Part shown: piece after piece, positions 4,861 through 5,329 of the stretch | How the letters are laid out: every line of letters begins with the position of its first letter | Position numbering within the stretch: position 1 is the stretch's first letter | DNA from: JBFMAE01 sp040756085 | GTDB taxonomy: Bacteria; Desulfobacterota; BSN033; UBA1163 | Direction of reading: 5' to 3' | DNA length: 5,329 bases | Assembly: GCA_040756085.1 (NCBI GenBank) | Contig: JBFMAE010000384.1 | Span: forward strand, 1 to 5,329 | Translations under genes and position numbers: made by a program | Notes under the pieces: model-generated | The model's database searches: none | Seen by the model: the letters and a program-made list of their open reading frames with translations, nothing else | Told to the model about the DNA's origin: nothing

Positions 4861-5329
4861 ACCGACTGGGGGAGCATTCCTATCCATTCCAGCCTTTAAA
4901 ACCTCTATCCCAAAAAATATCACTCCAAAGACTCTTTTCCATTTTTTGTTAGTTTTATGGACAAAATGTCAAATATTGGAAAGAAATGAAGCATTGTTCC
5001 ATTAAAATAGAGTAAAACGATGAGTGAATGGAATTCTAATAAATTAAAAAATTCTTATAGTTATGAACTACTTAAGCGATATTAATTGGGAATATCTCTA
5101 TTTGGTATGTTTTTTGCTCTTTAAATAAAATAAATGTAGTTTAGCAAAAATTTATAACCTATTGAAATGAAGAGTCTTTTAAAACCCTGTTATGTCATTC
5201 CCGCGAAAGCAGAGATTTTAAAGTGGTATATCATTTTACATTTGGAGCTGATATTGTCAAATACACAAGCTATAGAATAAGACGTACTTAGAATTCAATT
5301 TTGCTTATGTCAAATTAAATATGGCGGAT
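4861..5329. other. AT-rich stretch with no supported gene
   Basis: From about 4895 the sequence becomes clearly richer in A and T than the coding part of the window and is broken by stops in all frames. The longest thing of note is a 21-codon frame at 5020-5085 with no homology I recognise and a poor ribosome site. The ATG at 5321, nine bases from the window end, could start the next gene but has no visible ribosome binding site. The stretch could be an intergenic region with decayed sequence or the edge of an inserted element behind the tRNA. I see no integrase, inverted terminal repeats or CRISPR repeats in it. Confidence 0.6.
5194..5210. repeat. Partial GTCATTCCCGCGAAAGC dispersed repeat
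   Basis: GTCATTCCCGCGAAAGC is the left half and loop of a palindromic repeat (ATTCCCGC-GAAA-GCGGGAAT) found dispersed in many bacterial genomes. Here the right half has decayed to GCAGAGATTT, so the hairpin is broken. The short GC-rich word stands out sharply in its AT-rich surroundings. Confidence 0.5.

Noticed and set aside
4557..4877. A 106-codon open frame on the minus strand with the stretch GASRFERPTSCSQGRRANQ.
   Set aside because: It is the antisense translation of the tRNA-Pro gene and the flanking repeat. This kind of false protein (RFERPTSCSQG) is a familiar database artefact.
127..5025. AAAATAGAGT followed by GATGAGT near both 127-143 and 5004-5025.
   Set aside because: The match is short, interrupted by a different gap in the two places, and has no structure; chance is sufficient.
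5020..5085. A 21-codon frame starting MSEWNSNK.
   Set aside because: It is short, has no recognisable similarity, only a weak GAG upstream, and lies in AT-rich sequence where such frames arise by chance.
4967..5316. Three copies of TGTCAA(A/T) (4967, 5255, 5309), which read as TTGACA on the minus strand.
   Set aside because: None has a good -10 box at the right distance and no minus-strand gene follows; they are expected by chance in AT-rich DNA.

Overview
The window reads as a chromosomal segment of an anaerobic bacterium that probably runs the Wood-Ljungdahl (reductive acetyl-CoA) pathway. The best guess is a Desulfobacterota/Deltaproteobacteria-like or neighbouring uncultured lineage. This rests on a MetF C-terminus followed by a heterodisulfide-reductase-type HdrC-HdrB protein, and on intergenic spaces filled with short dispersed repeats of a kind common in such genomes. 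The lineage is an inference; no marker gene here settles it. Every gene found is on the + strand.

Layout: (1) 2-127, the last 41 codons of metF (methylenetetrahydrofolate reductase). (2) 128-234, a spacer built of inverted AGTTCGGAGT units. (3) 235-1668, a 477-residue HdrC-HdrB fusion with two cubane-cluster motifs and two CCG motifs. (4) 1669-1853, a spacer with two GC-rich CCTGCCTGC/GCAGGCAGG palindromic repeats and an AT-rich stretch that may hold a promoter. (5) 1854-3215, a DHA2-type (EmrB/QacA-like) major facilitator exporter. (6) 3265-3990 rph (RNase PH) and 4011-4604 rdgB (XTP/dITP pyrophosphatase), an evident two-gene unit. (7) 4739-4816, tRNA-Pro(TGG) with an encoded CCA, preceded by a low-complexity ACCAGACA-type repeat and followed by another copy of the AGTTCGGAGT element. 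(8) About 4861-5329, a markedly AT-rich stretch with no gene I can support, holding one half of a GTCATTCCCGCGAAAGC-type dispersed repeat.

Functionally, MetF and HdrCB probably work together: in acetogens and related anaerobes MetF associates with Hdr-type subunits that pass electrons between NADH or ferredoxin and methylene-tetrahydrofolate. HdrA and MvhD-like partners would have to lie upstream, because an unrelated transporter follows hdrCB. Rph and RdgB are housekeeping genes for RNA 3'-end processing and nucleotide-pool sanitation. The exporter is the only accessory-looking gene, and its substrate cannot be told.

I found no convincing new system. The most distinctive content is non-coding: at least four different short repeat families crowd the intergenic spaces of only 5.3 kb, and one of them occurs in two separate gaps about 4.7 kb apart.
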